Below are positions 26,121-34,460 of a DNA stretch of 49,157 bases, in pieces. The first letter of the stretch is position 1, and every line of letters starts with the position of its first letter. The notes under the pieces are model-generated. The model saw only the letters and a list, made by a program, of their open reading frames with translations. It was not told the DNA's origin and searched no databases. The translations under genes were made by a program, and so were the position numbers. Location of the stretch: positions 1 to 49,157 of the forward strand of contig NZ_FXZD01000016.1 of NCBI RefSeq assembly GCF_900169145.1. The letters are read 5' to 3'. The DNA is from Brevibacterium antiquum CNRZ 918. GTDB taxonomy: Bacteria > Actinomycetota > Actinomycetes > Actinomycetales > Brevibacteriaceae.

Positions 26121-27029
26121 ATGACTCCTGCAGTCCTCGGACTGGTGCTGTTCGCCTCGGTGGCCCATGCCCTGTGGAACATTGCTGCGAAGTCCGTCTC
26201 CGGTAAGGGCTACGCCTTCGTGCTGGCCTATCACGGGCTGTCGGCGATCCTCCTGGCCCCGATCGCGGTCTGGCTGCTGGTCTCCGGAACACACGAGTTC
26301 AGCCTGGGACTCCTCAGTGCCGCAGTGCTCAGCGCAAGCTTCCACATCGCCTACTCGGTGGCCCTGCAATCCGGCTACGACCATGCTCCGCTGGGCGTCG
26401 TCTATCCCACGGCGCGCGGGGTCGGTCCGATCATCACGATCATCATCGCGGTGCTGTTCCTGGGTGAGCGGCCCACCCCGCCGGAGACCATCGGCGCCTT
26501 CATCGTCCTGGCCGGCATCGCGGTCGTAACGGTGCGACCGCGAGGTGCAGGCTTCGGGGCAGACAGCCACGGCTCTCATAGCCACGGCATAGGGCGCGGT
26601 CTGGCCTGGGGCGCGCTGATCGGAACCTTCATCGCCTCCTACACCTTGTGGGATGACTTCGCCGTCAACCACATCACCGACTCACCGCTGCTCTACTTCG
26701 CTGTTTCCGAAGCCTGCGTCGCAACCATCATGGCCTTGGGCATCGTGACGCTCCCCGGCGGTGCGGGGCGTCGCGGGGACGTCACATCGATCCTGGCCGA
26801 GCACAAGCGAGCCCTGGTCACCGTGGCCATCCTGTCCCCGTTGGCGTATCTGCTCGTCCTCTTCGCAATGCAGCAGGCACCGGTGTCCCTCGTGGCTCCT
26901 GTGCGGGAGACCTCGATCATCGTCGGCACACTGCTGGCCTGGTGGTTCTTCGGGGAGAAGAACATCGGCATGAAGCTGACCGGTGCGGTGGTCGTCGTCG
27001 CCGGCATCGGTCTCATCGCGCTGGGGTGA
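26121..27029 (+). CDS. EamA-family (DMT) transporter
   Basis: A 302-residue membrane protein with about ten hydrophobic segments in two EamA repeats (about 1-140 and 160-300). Conserved features include PTARGVGPIITIII with LGERP after it, and APVRETSIIVGTLLAWWFFGEK. Such proteins export amino acids, amines or metabolites; the cargo here is not known. A His-rich loop (SHGSHSHGIG) lies between the halves. There is no clear ribosome site before the ATG. It lies 38 bases after the aldehyde dehydrogenase gene and may be co-transcribed. Confidence 0.82.
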   Translation: MTPAVLGLVLFASVAHALWNIAAKSVSGKGYAFVLAYHGLSAILLAPIAVWLLVSGTHEFSLGLLSAAVLSASFHIAYSVALQSGYDHAPLGVVYPTARGVGPIITIIIAVLFLGERPTPPETIGAFIVLAGIAVVTVRPRGAGFGADSHGSHSHGIGRGLAWGALIGTFIASYTLWDDFAVNHITDSPLLYFAVSEACVATIMALGIVTLPGGAGRRGDVTSILAEHKRALVTVAILSPLAYLLVLFAMQQAPVSLVAPVRETSIIVGTLLAWWFFGEKNIGMKLTGAVVVVAGIGLIALG

Positions 27030-27034
27030 GTTCC

Positions 27035-27078
27035 CTCCCCGTCACCGCTGGGCACTTCTGCTCAGCGGTGACGGGGAG
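27035..27078. terminator. bidirectional terminator between convergent genes
   Basis: A perfect 16-bp stem: CTCCCCGTCACCGCTG (27035-27050) with CAGCGGTGACGGGGAG (27063-27078), loop of 12 bases. It begins six bases after the transporter stop and ends 58 bases before the convergent stress-protein stop. Confidence 0.85.
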
Positions 27079-27136
27079 TGGTGCTGCGCCTCAACGCGCC
27101 AGCAGCCAGCGTCCCAGCGTCATGGCAGGGACGTTG

Positions 27137-28117
27137 TCAGCGCTTCTTCGCCGGCTTTCGGCGGAGTACGCGCACCACTCGTGTGGGGCACACAGAGTGT
27201 GAGAGTACGGCCTGGGAGGTCGACCCGAGGATCGTTGACACGAAACCGCCGCGACCGCGGGAACCGATGACCATGAGTTCGGCGCTGTAGGTGGCACTGA
27301 TGAGCACCTCGGTGGCGGGGGCATCGAAGATCGACCACTGAACGTCAACCTCGGGGAACTCTTCCCTGAGGGACTTCACGGCTTCTTCCAGCGAGGTCAC
27401 GGCTTCGTCGTACATCTTCACAAGGTGTATTTCGCTGGGCATCCATTCCGGCGAGAGCACGTGGGCGGCCGTGATGCCGACCAGGTGCAGGGGCAGGCCA
27501 TAGATCCGAGCCTGTACGGCGGCGTCGCGCAGGACCGGGCCGTCGGTCTCGAAAGGATCGATCGCGGCGACGACCTCACCGCTGAAGTCGGGGCCGCTGT
27601 CGCCGGATTCGGCGGTGGCTGCCCGCGCGCCGGAGGAGCGTACAGGCGGGTCGATCGACAGGGGCCTCTCGGGCTTCGGGCGTTGGGGCCATGTGCTGGG
27701 GATGACCACGGTGGGGCAATGAGCGTGCGCGGGCATCGCCAGGGCCACGGACCCCAGCAGACGGCCGGCGAAACCACCACGACCGCGGGCGCCGATGACG
27801 GCGAGATCGGCGTTCTTCGAGTTGTCGACCAGCGCTCCAGAGGCATCCCCGGGAGAAACCACCGTCGATACCGGCACCGAGGCGTCGGTGACGGTTCGGG
27901 CGCTGTCATCGACGAGTTTCTGCACCGACCTCTTGATTGCTGTGTCGAAATCGGCCGGGTAGACGATGTCCGCTTGGGTCATATTGACACCGGGAACGGT
28001 GTACGCCGCCACGAGGCGAATCTCAGAAGCGGTCAGCTGCGCATGTCTGATCGCCCACTGCAGTGCGCCTTGGCTGTTGGCGGAGCCGTCGACTCCGACG
28101 ATGATCGTATGGGACAT
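27137..28117 (-). CDS. tandem-domain universal stress protein
   Basis: A 326-residue protein with two Usp domains. Each starts with a hydrophobic strand (TIIVGVDGSANSQGAL at 3-18, and VVAAIDPFETDGPVL near 180). Each ends with the ATP-binding G-x2-G-x9-G motif: GARGRGGFAGRLLGSVA and GSRGRGGFVSTILGSTS. Actinobacterial tandem Usp proteins bind ATP or cAMP and act in stress or dormancy. The start at 28117 has an AGGGGTGG ribosome site; an in-frame ATG 14 codons upstream lacks one. Confidence 0.88.
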   Translation of the reverse strand: MSHTIIVGVDGSANSQGALQWAIRHAQLTASEIRLVAAYTVPGVNMTQADIVYPADFDTAIKRSVQKLVDDSARTVTDASVPVSTVVSPGDASGALVDNSKNADLAVIGARGRGGFAGRLLGSVALAMPAHAHCPTVVIPSTWPQRPKPERPLSIDPPVRSSGARAATAESGDSGPDFSGEVVAAIDPFETDGPVLRDAAVQARIYGLPLHLVGITAAHVLSPEWMPSEIHLVKMYDEAVTSLEEAVKSLREEFPEVDVQWSIFDAPATEVLISATYSAELMVIGSRGRGGFVSTILGSTSQAVLSHSVCPTRVVRVLRRKPAKKR

Positions 28118-28278
28118 GTCCACCCCTATGTGAGAAGCCGTACTGTGCTTTGTCTCCACCTTATGGGATTGCCCGGATAACTGCCTGGGAGCCGGCGGAA
28201 GAGTTCTCGACTAGACTGTCCGCGACTTGAGGTGCGGGCACTATGGGCCCGCCACCGACACCGTTGCTCGAGGAGATC

Positions 28279-28734
28279 ATGAAGGACCAGATCGACGTCG
28301 CCGTTCGTCGCAGCCCCAAGTACTCGGTATTCATGGGACTCGGCGCGATCCTCGGTGTCCTCGTCGCAGGTGTACTCACGCTCCTCGTCGATCCCGAAGC
28401 GATACCCACCGGTTACACCGTGGCCAAGGGAGCGGGACTGCTCCTTCTCATCCTCGCCGTGGGCGGATTGTTCCTCGGCGGGCTTCTGGCGGTGATCCTG
28501 GACTGGCTGGGTCGGAGGAAGGCACGCAAGTACCGCGTCGACGCGGAGATCGACATGGTCGACGATCCCAAGGAGATCGCGCGTCGTCGTATCGCCGAAG
28601 CCAACGGCGAAGATCCCGACGCCAGTGTCACCTCGGACGACACCTCGGCAGGGGAGGCCCTCGGAGGCAATCGCTCCGCCAATGACAGTGCTGACGACGA
28701 GCCCCGGAACGGATCCTCGAGTACCGGAGTCTGA
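28279..28734 (+). CDS. small two-helix membrane protein upstream of purF
   Basis: A 151-residue protein with two strong hydrophobic helices (about 16-40 and 54-78), a basic WLGRRKARKYR stretch and an acidic, Ser/Asn-rich C-terminal tail of about 45 residues that is probably disordered. Similar small membrane proteins often lie beside purF in actinobacteria; their role is unknown. The start ATG at 28279 follows GAGGAGA. An upstream in-frame ATG at 28243 has no ribosome site. A -10-like TAGACT lies at 28213-28218. Confidence 0.72.
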   Translation: MKDQIDVAVRRSPKYSVFMGLGAILGVLVAGVLTLLVDPEAIPTGYTVAKGAGLLLLILAVGGLFLGGLLAVILDWLGRRKARKYRVDAEIDMVDDPKEIARRRIAEANGEDPDASVTSDDTSAGEALGGNRSANDSADDEPRNGSSSTGV

Positions 28735-28765
28735 TCAACTTGTGAAGTGGGGCTCACCGATGTGA

Positions 28766-28771
28766 CATAAT
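28766..28771 (+). promoter_or_regulatory. -10 box of purF (leaderless)
   Basis: CATAAT ends seven bases before the GTG that opens purF, so transcription should start at the start codon. A TTGTGA at 28740-28745 is a possible -35 but the spacing (20) is long. The AGAGGAGA sequence that looks like a ribosome site lies inside the coding region, not before it. Confidence 0.5.
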
Positions 28772-28778
28772 CCTTCGT

Positions 28779-30260
28779 GTGGCAAGAGGAGACGGGCAAC
28801 TAACGCACGAAATCGACCCCCTGGACCGCGGACCTCAGGATGCTTGTGGAGTATTCGGAGTCTGGGCACCAGGCGAGGAGATCGCCAAACTCACCTACTT
28901 CGGGCTCTATGCTCTGCAGCACCGCGGACAGGAGTCCGCGGGCATCGCTGCCAGCAATGGCAAGCAGATCCTGATCTACCGCGACATGGGCCTGGTCTCA
29001 CAGGTCTTCCACGAACGCGATCTCGAACTTCTGCAGGGCCACATCGCACTCGGGCACACGCGCTACTCGACGACCGGTTCGCCGTCGTTCGAGAACGCAC
29101 AGCCCACGCTGGGCCCCACGCCGTTCGGCACCGTGGCGTTGGCACACAACGGCAACCTGACGAACTTCGACGAGCTCGAGGCTCTGGCCGACAGCCGTCG
29201 CGACGATGCCGACAAAGTCGTCAAGGACGCGACGAAGAAGGTCACCCGAACTCGGCCCTTCCGCGACTCCTCCAATGACACCTCCCTGGTCACAGAACTC
29301 TTCGCCACCGAAGAGGGCGAGAACCTCACCGAAGCGGCACTGAACCTCCTGCCCAAGGTCGAAGGTGCGTTCTCACTGGCCTTCATGGACGAGAACACCC
29401 TCTACGCTGCACGTGATCGCCACGGAGTCAGGCCGCTGTCACTGGGGCGAATGGAGAACGGCTGGGTCGTGGCCTCTGAGACCGCGGCGCTTGACATCGT
29501 GGGCGCCTCCTTCGTGCGCGACGTCGAACCGGGCGAACTCATCGCCATCGACGAAGATGGTCTGCGTTCCTTCCGATTCGCCGAACAGGACCAGGCCCGC
29601 TGCGTCTTCGAATACGTGTATCTGGCCCGGCCAGACAGTGTGCTCAACGGCAAGACCGTGCATGCAGCCAGAACCCAGATGGGCCGCCAGCTGGCCGACG
29701 AGTTTCCCGTCGATGCCGATCTCGTCATCGCCACCCCGGAATCGGGAACACCGGCCGCCGTCGGCTATGCCGAACGCTCCGGCATCCCCTTCGGTCAGGG
29801 GCTGATGAAGAACGCCTATGTCGGCCGCACATTCATCCAGCCCTCGGACACCCTGCGACAGCGCGGCATCCGACTCAAACTCAATCCGCTGCGCGAGAAC
29901 ATCGAAGGCAAACGGCTCGTCGTCGTCGATGACTCGATCGTGCGCGGAAACACCCAGCGTGCTCTCGTCCGGATGCTGCGCGAAGCCGGAGCGAAGGAGA
30001 TCCATGTGCGCATCTCCTCGCCACCGGTCAAGTGGCCCTGCTTCTACGGCATCGACTTCGCGACCCGGGCCGAGCTCATTGCCAACGGCCTGAATATGGA
30101 CGAGATCCGTGACAACCTCGGCGCCGACTCCCTGGGATACATCTCCCTCGATGGGATGATCGAAGCCACCCAGCAGGAGCGCAGCCAACTGTGCACCGCC
30201 TGCTTCTCAGGCGTTTACCCGATTCCTGTCAACAACACCCCCGCCGACAAAGGATGTTGA
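28779..30260 (+). CDS. purF: amidophosphoribosyltransferase
   Basis: A 493-residue enzyme for the first committed step of purine synthesis (PRPP plus glutamine to phosphoribosylamine). The N-terminal glutaminase follows a short propeptide of about 22 residues; Cys23 in the DACGVFGVW context becomes the nucleophile after cleavage. The PRPP loop VVVDDSIVRGNTQR lies near residue 386. Cys residues in KWPCFYGIDF and LCTACFSG match the iron-sulfur type of enzyme. GTG start with no Shine-Dalgarno. purM follows after one base. Confidence 0.96.
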   Translation: MARGDGQLTHEIDPLDRGPQDACGVFGVWAPGEEIAKLTYFGLYALQHRGQESAGIAASNGKQILIYRDMGLVSQVFHERDLELLQGHIALGHTRYSTTGSPSFENAQPTLGPTPFGTVALAHNGNLTNFDELEALADSRRDDADKVVKDATKKVTRTRPFRDSSNDTSLVTELFATEEGENLTEAALNLLPKVEGAFSLAFMDENTLYAARDRHGVRPLSLGRMENGWVVASETAALDIVGASFVRDVEPGELIAIDEDGLRSFRFAEQDQARCVFEYVYLARPDSVLNGKTVHAARTQMGRQLADEFPVDADLVIATPESGTPAAVGYAERSGIPFGQGLMKNAYVGRTFIQPSDTLRQRGIRLKLNPLRENIEGKRLVVVDDSIVRGNTQRALVRMLREAGAKEIHVRISSPPVKWPCFYGIDFATRAELIANGLNMDEIRDNLGADSLGYISLDGMIEATQQERSQLCTACFSGVYPIPVNNTPADKGC

Positions 30261-30261
30261 G

Positions 30262-31356
30262 TTGAGCACCGATCCAGCTAAGTCCACCACCTATGCCGCT
30301 GCCGGCGTCGACGTCGAGGCCGGTGACCGCGCCGTCGAACTGATGAAGTCCGCAGTTGCAGCCACCCACAACGCGAATGTCGTCGGCGAGGTGGGCGGTT
30401 TCGCCGGACTCTTCGACGTTTCAGTGTTCAAGGGCTTCGAACGTCCGCTGCTGGCCTCATCCACCGATGGCGTGGGCACGAAGGTCGCGATCGCGCAGGC
30501 TCTCGACAAGCACGACACCATCGGGTACGACCTGGTGGGCATGGTCGTCGACGACATCATCGTGTGCGGTGCCAAGCCTCTGTTCATGACCGACTACATC
30601 GCCTGCGGCAAGGTCGTGGCCGAACGCATCGCCGACATCGTGCGGGGCATCGCCGAGGCGTGCGCCAGCGCCGATGTCGCACTGGTCGGCGGGGAGACCG
30701 CCGAACACCCGGGCCTGCTCGGAGTCGACGACTACGATGTCGCCGGTGCCGCGACCGGTGTCGTCGAAGCGTCCAAACTGCTGGGACCTGAGAAGGTCGC
30801 AGCCGGTGACGTGCTCATCGGGTTGCCATCTTCTGGCATCCACTCGAACGGGTACTCCCTGGTCAGACACATCATCGCCGAGGCGGGCTGGGGACTGGAT
30901 CGCAACGTGCCGGAATTCGGTCGCACTCTGGGGGAAGAGCTCCTCGTCCCCACCCACGTCTACACCGCTGAACTCAACGCCCTGTTCTCTGCTCTGCCCG
31001 ATGCCGTGCATGCGGTCTCGCACGTCACCGGCGGGGGACTGTCTGCCAATGTGGCGCGCGTGCTGCCGAAGGGCCTCGTGGCGAAGATGTCGCGGGCGTC
31101 GTGGGAGATCCCTCCGGTCTTCTCCACCCTCGGCGATCTGGGCGGAGTCCCACAGGAAGACCGTGAGCGGACCTGGAACCTCGGCGTCGGCATGGTCCTC
31201 GTGTCCTCTGCTGCGTCCGTCGACAGTGTGCTCGCAGCCTGCCCCGGCTCATGGGTGCTCGGCGATGTCAGCGTCGACGACGGTTCACTGGCCTCGGAAC
31301 TCGACTATGTCCAAGGCGCCAAGGGCGTCGACGGCGGAGCCGCAATCCTCGGCTGA
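30262..31356 (+). CDS. purM: phosphoribosylformylglycinamidine cyclo-ligase (AIR synthetase)
   Basis: A 364-residue enzyme that closes the imidazole ring (FGAM to AIR, ATP-dependent). The typical segments SSTDGVGTK, GYDLVGMVVDDI, GGETAEHPG and the late HVTGGGLSANVARVLP are all present. The start is TTG at 30262 with AAAGGA about seven bases upstream, overlapping the end of purF. An operon with purF is expected. The end is followed by the repeat-bearing gap. Confidence 0.96.
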   Translation: MSTDPAKSTTYAAAGVDVEAGDRAVELMKSAVAATHNANVVGEVGGFAGLFDVSVFKGFERPLLASSTDGVGTKVAIAQALDKHDTIGYDLVGMVVDDIIVCGAKPLFMTDYIACGKVVAERIADIVRGIAEACASADVALVGGETAEHPGLLGVDDYDVAGAATGVVEASKLLGPEKVAAGDVLIGLPSSGIHSNGYSLVRHIIAEAGWGLDRNVPEFGRTLGEELLVPTHVYTAELNALFSALPDAVHAVSHVTGGGLSANVARVLPKGLVAKMSRASWEIPPVFSTLGDLGGVPQEDRERTWNLGVGMVLVSSAASVDSVLAACPGSWVLGDVSVDDGSLASELDYVQGAKGVDGGAAILG

Positions 31357-31386
31357 GGGCATGGGCGTGGCGTGAGCGGACTTCGT

Positions 31387-31437
31387 GCCGGCTCATGCGC
31401 TTCGCGGCACACGCGCTTGCCGGCTCACGCGCTTCGC
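31387..31437 (+). repeat. 19-base direct repeat, two copies, 32-base period
   Basis: GCCGGCTCATGCGCTTCGC (31387-31405) recurs at 31419-31437 with one change (T to C). A degenerate partial copy (CGGCTC) follows. It begins 31 bases after the purM stop. Confidence 0.7.
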
Positions 31438-31626
31438 CTCGGCTCCCATCGGCTCGCGAGTCGTCCCGGAAACTCCAAAACGTCCCCTCGGCTCTAAAAC
31501 GCCTCGTTGCTGAGGTTGTCAGTGAACCTGCCGGGGTGTGATGGCCAAGCAACTGTAGGGCGAGCACCCTCAGGGCAGAACACACCCAGGGCGAAACCCC
31601 TTCGGCTGGACAGTTCCTGCAGCAAC

Positions 31627-31670
31627 CAGGCAACGCAGCAATCAGGCAACGCAGCCACCAGGCAACGCAG
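31627..31670 (+). repeat. 12-base tandem repeat, three copies, 16-base period
   Basis: CAGGCAACGCAG occurs at 31627-31638, 31643-31654 and 31659-31670, exactly 16 bases apart, with variable 4-base spacers. It abuts the hairpin at 31671. It does not overlap a believable gene. Confidence 0.8.
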
Positions 31671-31696
31671 AAGGCGGAGGCCGTAGCCTCCGCCTT
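31671..31696. terminator. hairpin between purM and the DUF3073 gene
   Basis: A perfect 11-bp stem, AAGGCGGAGGC (31671-31681) with GCCTCCGCCTT (31686-31696), closed by a CGTA loop. It can act on both strands: 60 bases past the DUF3073 stop and 315 past the purM stop. No strong T run on either side. Confidence 0.7.
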
Positions 31697-31756
31697 CGTG
31701 CTTGAGCGAATCCGATGCTCAGGTGCCCGAGCATCGATCATATCAGTGCTGATCGG

Positions 31757-31984
31757 TCAAGATTCGCGCTGTGTATAGTCGTCGTCTTCGTCGTCATCGT
31801 CGACGTTGTACTTGTCGGCGTAATCCGAATAGTCCGGCTCGTTGTCGTACGGATCTGACGAACCGGACGCCTGCGACTCGGAACCCAGTTCCTGCTGGAG
31901 TCTATTCAGGTCGGTGTCCGGGCTGTAGTATTTCAGCTTCCGGGCTACCTTGATCTGCTTTGCCTTTGCGCGGCCGCGACCCAC
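31757..31984 (-). CDS. DUF3073 family protein
   Basis: A 75-residue actinobacterial protein. The basic start GRGRAKAKQIKVARKLKY is followed by an acidic, Tyr/Asp-rich C-terminal tail (YDNEPDYSDYADKYNVDDDD). Function is unknown; it is usually found beside purM/purF, as here. I place the start at GTG 31984, because GGAGGGGG lies eight bases upstream and family members begin with MGRGRAK. The in-frame ATG at 32008, eight codons upstream, has no ribosome site. Confidence 0.82.
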   Translation of the reverse strand: MGRGRAKAKQIKVARKLKYYSPDTDLNRLQQELGSESQASGSSDPYDNEPDYSDYADKYNVDDDDEDDDYTQRES

Positions 31985-32112
31985 TGGCGTGACCCCCTCC
32001 GTCGTCATGTGGGGCGAAGCGCCCCGGACTAGATCTCTGCTATGCGCTTAAATCCTACCTGTTCGCAGTGGGAAGTTCCATTTTGAGGCCCGACCTTGGA
32101 TAGGCTGAACCC

Positions 32113-32928
32113 ATGTCCTACAGTCGCGATTATGTTGTCACTCTGCGCATCTTCGAACCCATCGTGGTTCATTCCGCATTGCAAGACGAGCAGGTGGAAG
32201 ACAACCGTGCTCGGGTCGAGGAGGAGGTCTCCGATGACGCCGACCAGCGCTTGATCTCACTGCCGCCGAGCCCTGTGGCTGAATCGTTTCGCAGCACCCC
32301 GATCTTCCTTCCGGCGTCTCAGACTTCGGACGGAGTCGATCGGTGCTGCCCCGCCCAGGAGGATATCCGCGGGTGGGAAGCGCTCGAAGCATTGAGCGAG
32401 CACACCTCGAAGGCGACGCTGGACATCATCGCTCCGAAGTCGGTGCGCAGGCGTGCAGCCAGTCGTCGCGCCGAGTGGCTCCAGGACGCCAAGGACACCC
32501 GGGTCTTCACCCGAGTCTCGGCCTGGGATGTGCCGCCGTCATGGTGGCTGTTCTTCTCGCTCGGCGAAGACCAGATCATCACGAACGAAACCGATGCCGG
32601 GCTCAGAGTCCTCATTCGTACGGACATCCTGGCAGCCTCGGCGAGAATGGAATGGGCTGCGGAGACCGTGGCAGACAAGTCCAAGGTCGTCGACATGGTC
32701 GAGCAGACATCGATTTTGGCGCAATGGGTCGACGGCTTCGACATGAACTCCGTACTCGAACTCGACCTGGGTGGGATGAGCGATGTGCTCTGGCCCAACG
32801 AGACACCGGAGCTCGTCGATTCGTGGGTGACCGCGCTGAGCAACGACGATCCAGAAACCGCGGTCGCATCCTTCCAGAAGTACGCGGCGATGTGGGAACA
32901 GCTCAATCTCTACGCTCGCAGTTCCTGA
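32113..32928 (+). CDS. conserved hypothetical protein (actinobacterial type)
   Basis: A 271-residue cytoplasmic protein I cannot assign to a named domain. It has no signal peptide or membrane helix. Visible features are a basic patch (KSVRRRAASRR) near residue 115 and a Trp-rich segment, WDVPPSWWLFFSLGE, near residue 140. The C-terminal half is mostly helical. The ATG is six bases after TAGGCT (32101-32106) without a Shine-Dalgarno, so the mRNA is probably leaderless. Function unknown. Confidence 0.7.
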   Translation: MSYSRDYVVTLRIFEPIVVHSALQDEQVEDNRARVEEEVSDDADQRLISLPPSPVAESFRSTPIFLPASQTSDGVDRCCPAQEDIRGWEALEALSEHTSKATLDIIAPKSVRRRAASRRAEWLQDAKDTRVFTRVSAWDVPPSWWLFFSLGEDQIITNETDAGLRVLIRTDILAASARMEWAAETVADKSKVVDMVEQTSILAQWVDGFDMNSVLELDLGGMSDVLWPNETPELVDSWVTALSNDDPETAVASFQKYAAMWEQLNLYARSS

Positions 32929-32934
32929 GCCCTT

Positions 32935-32998
32935 CCAACTACCTGACGGCGGCCCAGGCACCCCGCGCGAGGTTGCTGGAGCGCCGCTAGGTAGTTGG
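32935..32998. repeat. long inverted repeat, possible dispersed palindromic element or terminator
   Basis: CCAACTACCT (32935-32944) pairs perfectly with AGGTAGTTGG (32989-32998), and CGGCG (32947-32951) with CGCCG (32982-32986) inside it. The 64-base unit begins seven bases after the upstream stop. It lacks a T run, and its bounded shape resembles intergenic palindromic repeats. Confidence 0.65.
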
Positions 32999-33061
32999 GG
33001 GAGGCAGGCGGCTACGATGGTCTGCGTACCCGCGGCGTCGAGAGAATGAACCACACAGCGC

Positions 33062-33583
33062 ATGGATGAGAAGAAGCGTCGACTTCTGACGAAGAGGAAA
33101 CCGCCGTCGGAGTCTGCGGCCGAGTCTGCGACGAAGCCGAGGCCGATGACGACGTGGTCGATCGTCTGGCGCCTCACAGCGACCGCGATCGCGCTGATCG
33201 TCCTCACCTGCGGACAGTTCCTCAACACCAATGACTTCTTCCCGCTCGGCTCACTCACCCAGTACGCCACCGCCAAGGACCTCAACGGGACGGTGAATTC
33301 GACGTGCATCGAAGCACAGTTCCCCGGCGAGGACGAACCACGCAGGCTCGGTTTCAACACGGCGACAGTGGGAATCGAACGCGGTGACATCGAGTCTCAG
33401 CTCGACCGGGTCATCAGCCACCCCGAACTCCTGCAGACCCTGGCCGACTCCTTTGAGCGCCTCCATCCCGATGAGCCGAAACCGGAGGCGATGATCCTCT
33501 GCCGCACAGTGACCCAGTTGGACAACGGCCGCAGCGTCGGCGAACCCGAACACAAGATCCTGGCGACCTGGGAGGTGCAGTGA
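33062..33583 (+). CDS. single-pass membrane protein linked to an HTTM gene
   Basis: A 173-residue protein: a basic cytoplasmic N-terminus (MDEKKRRLLTKRK), one membrane helix at about 36-56, then an extracytoplasmic domain of about 115 residues starting TNDFFPLGSLTQYA with two Cys residues. I know this type only as a companion of HTTM-domain genes in actinobacteria; its role is unknown. TACGAT at 33014-33019 is a possible -10. Its stop overlaps the GTG of the next gene (GTGA). Confidence 0.68.
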   Translation: MDEKKRRLLTKRKPPSESAAESATKPRPMTTWSIVWRLTATAIALIVLTCGQFLNTNDFFPLGSLTQYATAKDLNGTVNSTCIEAQFPGEDEPRRLGFNTATVGIERGDIESQLDRVISHPELLQTLADSFERLHPDEPKPEAMILCRTVTQLDNGRSVGEPEHKILATWEVQ

Positions 33584-34442
33584 ACAAGCCCACCACCGCC
33601 GAGGTGAAGGCCGGCAATCCGCTCATCGCCTGGTTCACGCCCCAGATCTCCCTGGCCCGGGTCGCGGTCTTCCGCGTCCTCATCTACCTCTTCGTCATCG
33701 TCGACGTGCTGACCATCTCCGCCGATGTCATCCCACACGGATGGACACCTGGCCTCTATCAGCCGCTGTGGTTGGCCAGATTCCTCCACATCCCTCCGGT
33801 CAGCGTCCTCGCCGCACAGATCCTGCTTGCCGCGATCATCGTCTTCTCCCTGATGGCAGCCGCTGGAATCCTCCAGCGCCTCAGCGGCTGGCTCGTCGCC
33901 ATCACCTTCGGGCTGTGGATGTTCTACACGCAGGGCTACGGCTACGTCGCCCACGACCACATGGCACTCGTCGTCGCCGTCGTGGTGCTGCCGACGGTCG
34001 GTCTCGCACGATTCCAAGACTGGGAACCACCTCGGCGAAGGCAGGATGGGCATTGCGGGTCGTGCAGATCTCCGTCGTTCTCACCTACTTCTACTCTGTG
34101 GTGATGAAGTGGATCGCCTCGGGCAACATCACCCACTGGGCCAACGGAGCCGTGATCATCTGGGCGCTCATGCGCCGTGGTGCCGAATGGTCGAAGCCGT
34201 TCCTCGAGATGCCGGGCCTGCTCATCGCCGGGCAGTGGGCGACGTTGGTCTTCGAGTTCCTCTCGCCGATCGTACTGTTCCTCAAGGGCAGATGGCTCGA
34301 TGGTGCCGTCATCGTCTTCATGCTCTTCCACCTCATGACCTATATCGCCCTGGGCATCCACTTCCTGCCGACGGTGATCTGCTGGGCGGCGTTCCTGCCC
34401 CTGGAGAAGCTGATCCCGAAGCGGTTCACCGCATCGGCGTGA
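33580..34442 (+). pseudogene. HTTM-type membrane protein, split by a one-base frameshift
   Basis: The first frame starts at GTG 33580 (GGAGG five bases upstream) and reads as a multi-helix HTTM (vitamin-K-carboxylase-like) membrane protein up to DWEPP at about 34029. It then runs into a basic non-family tail ending at 34104. From 34032 the frame shifted by one base continues the family sequence (SAKAGWALRVVQISVVLTYF onward) to the stop at 34442. One base is missing around 34030-34032. Restored, the protein would be about 287 residues with about seven to eight helices. It is a pseudogene, a sequencing error or, less likely, a programmed shift. HTTM proteins have mostly unknown roles. Confidence 0.72.
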
Positions 34443-34460
34443 GCAGTTCGCCGCGCCCCG

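Noticed and set aside
31627..31670. CRISPR array
   Set aside because: Repeats of 12 bases with 4-base spacers are far too short, and no cas gene is in the window.
33580..34442. Programmed ribosomal frameshift in the HTTM gene
   Set aside because: No slippery heptamer or following hairpin was seen near 34,030, and a missing base explains it more simply.
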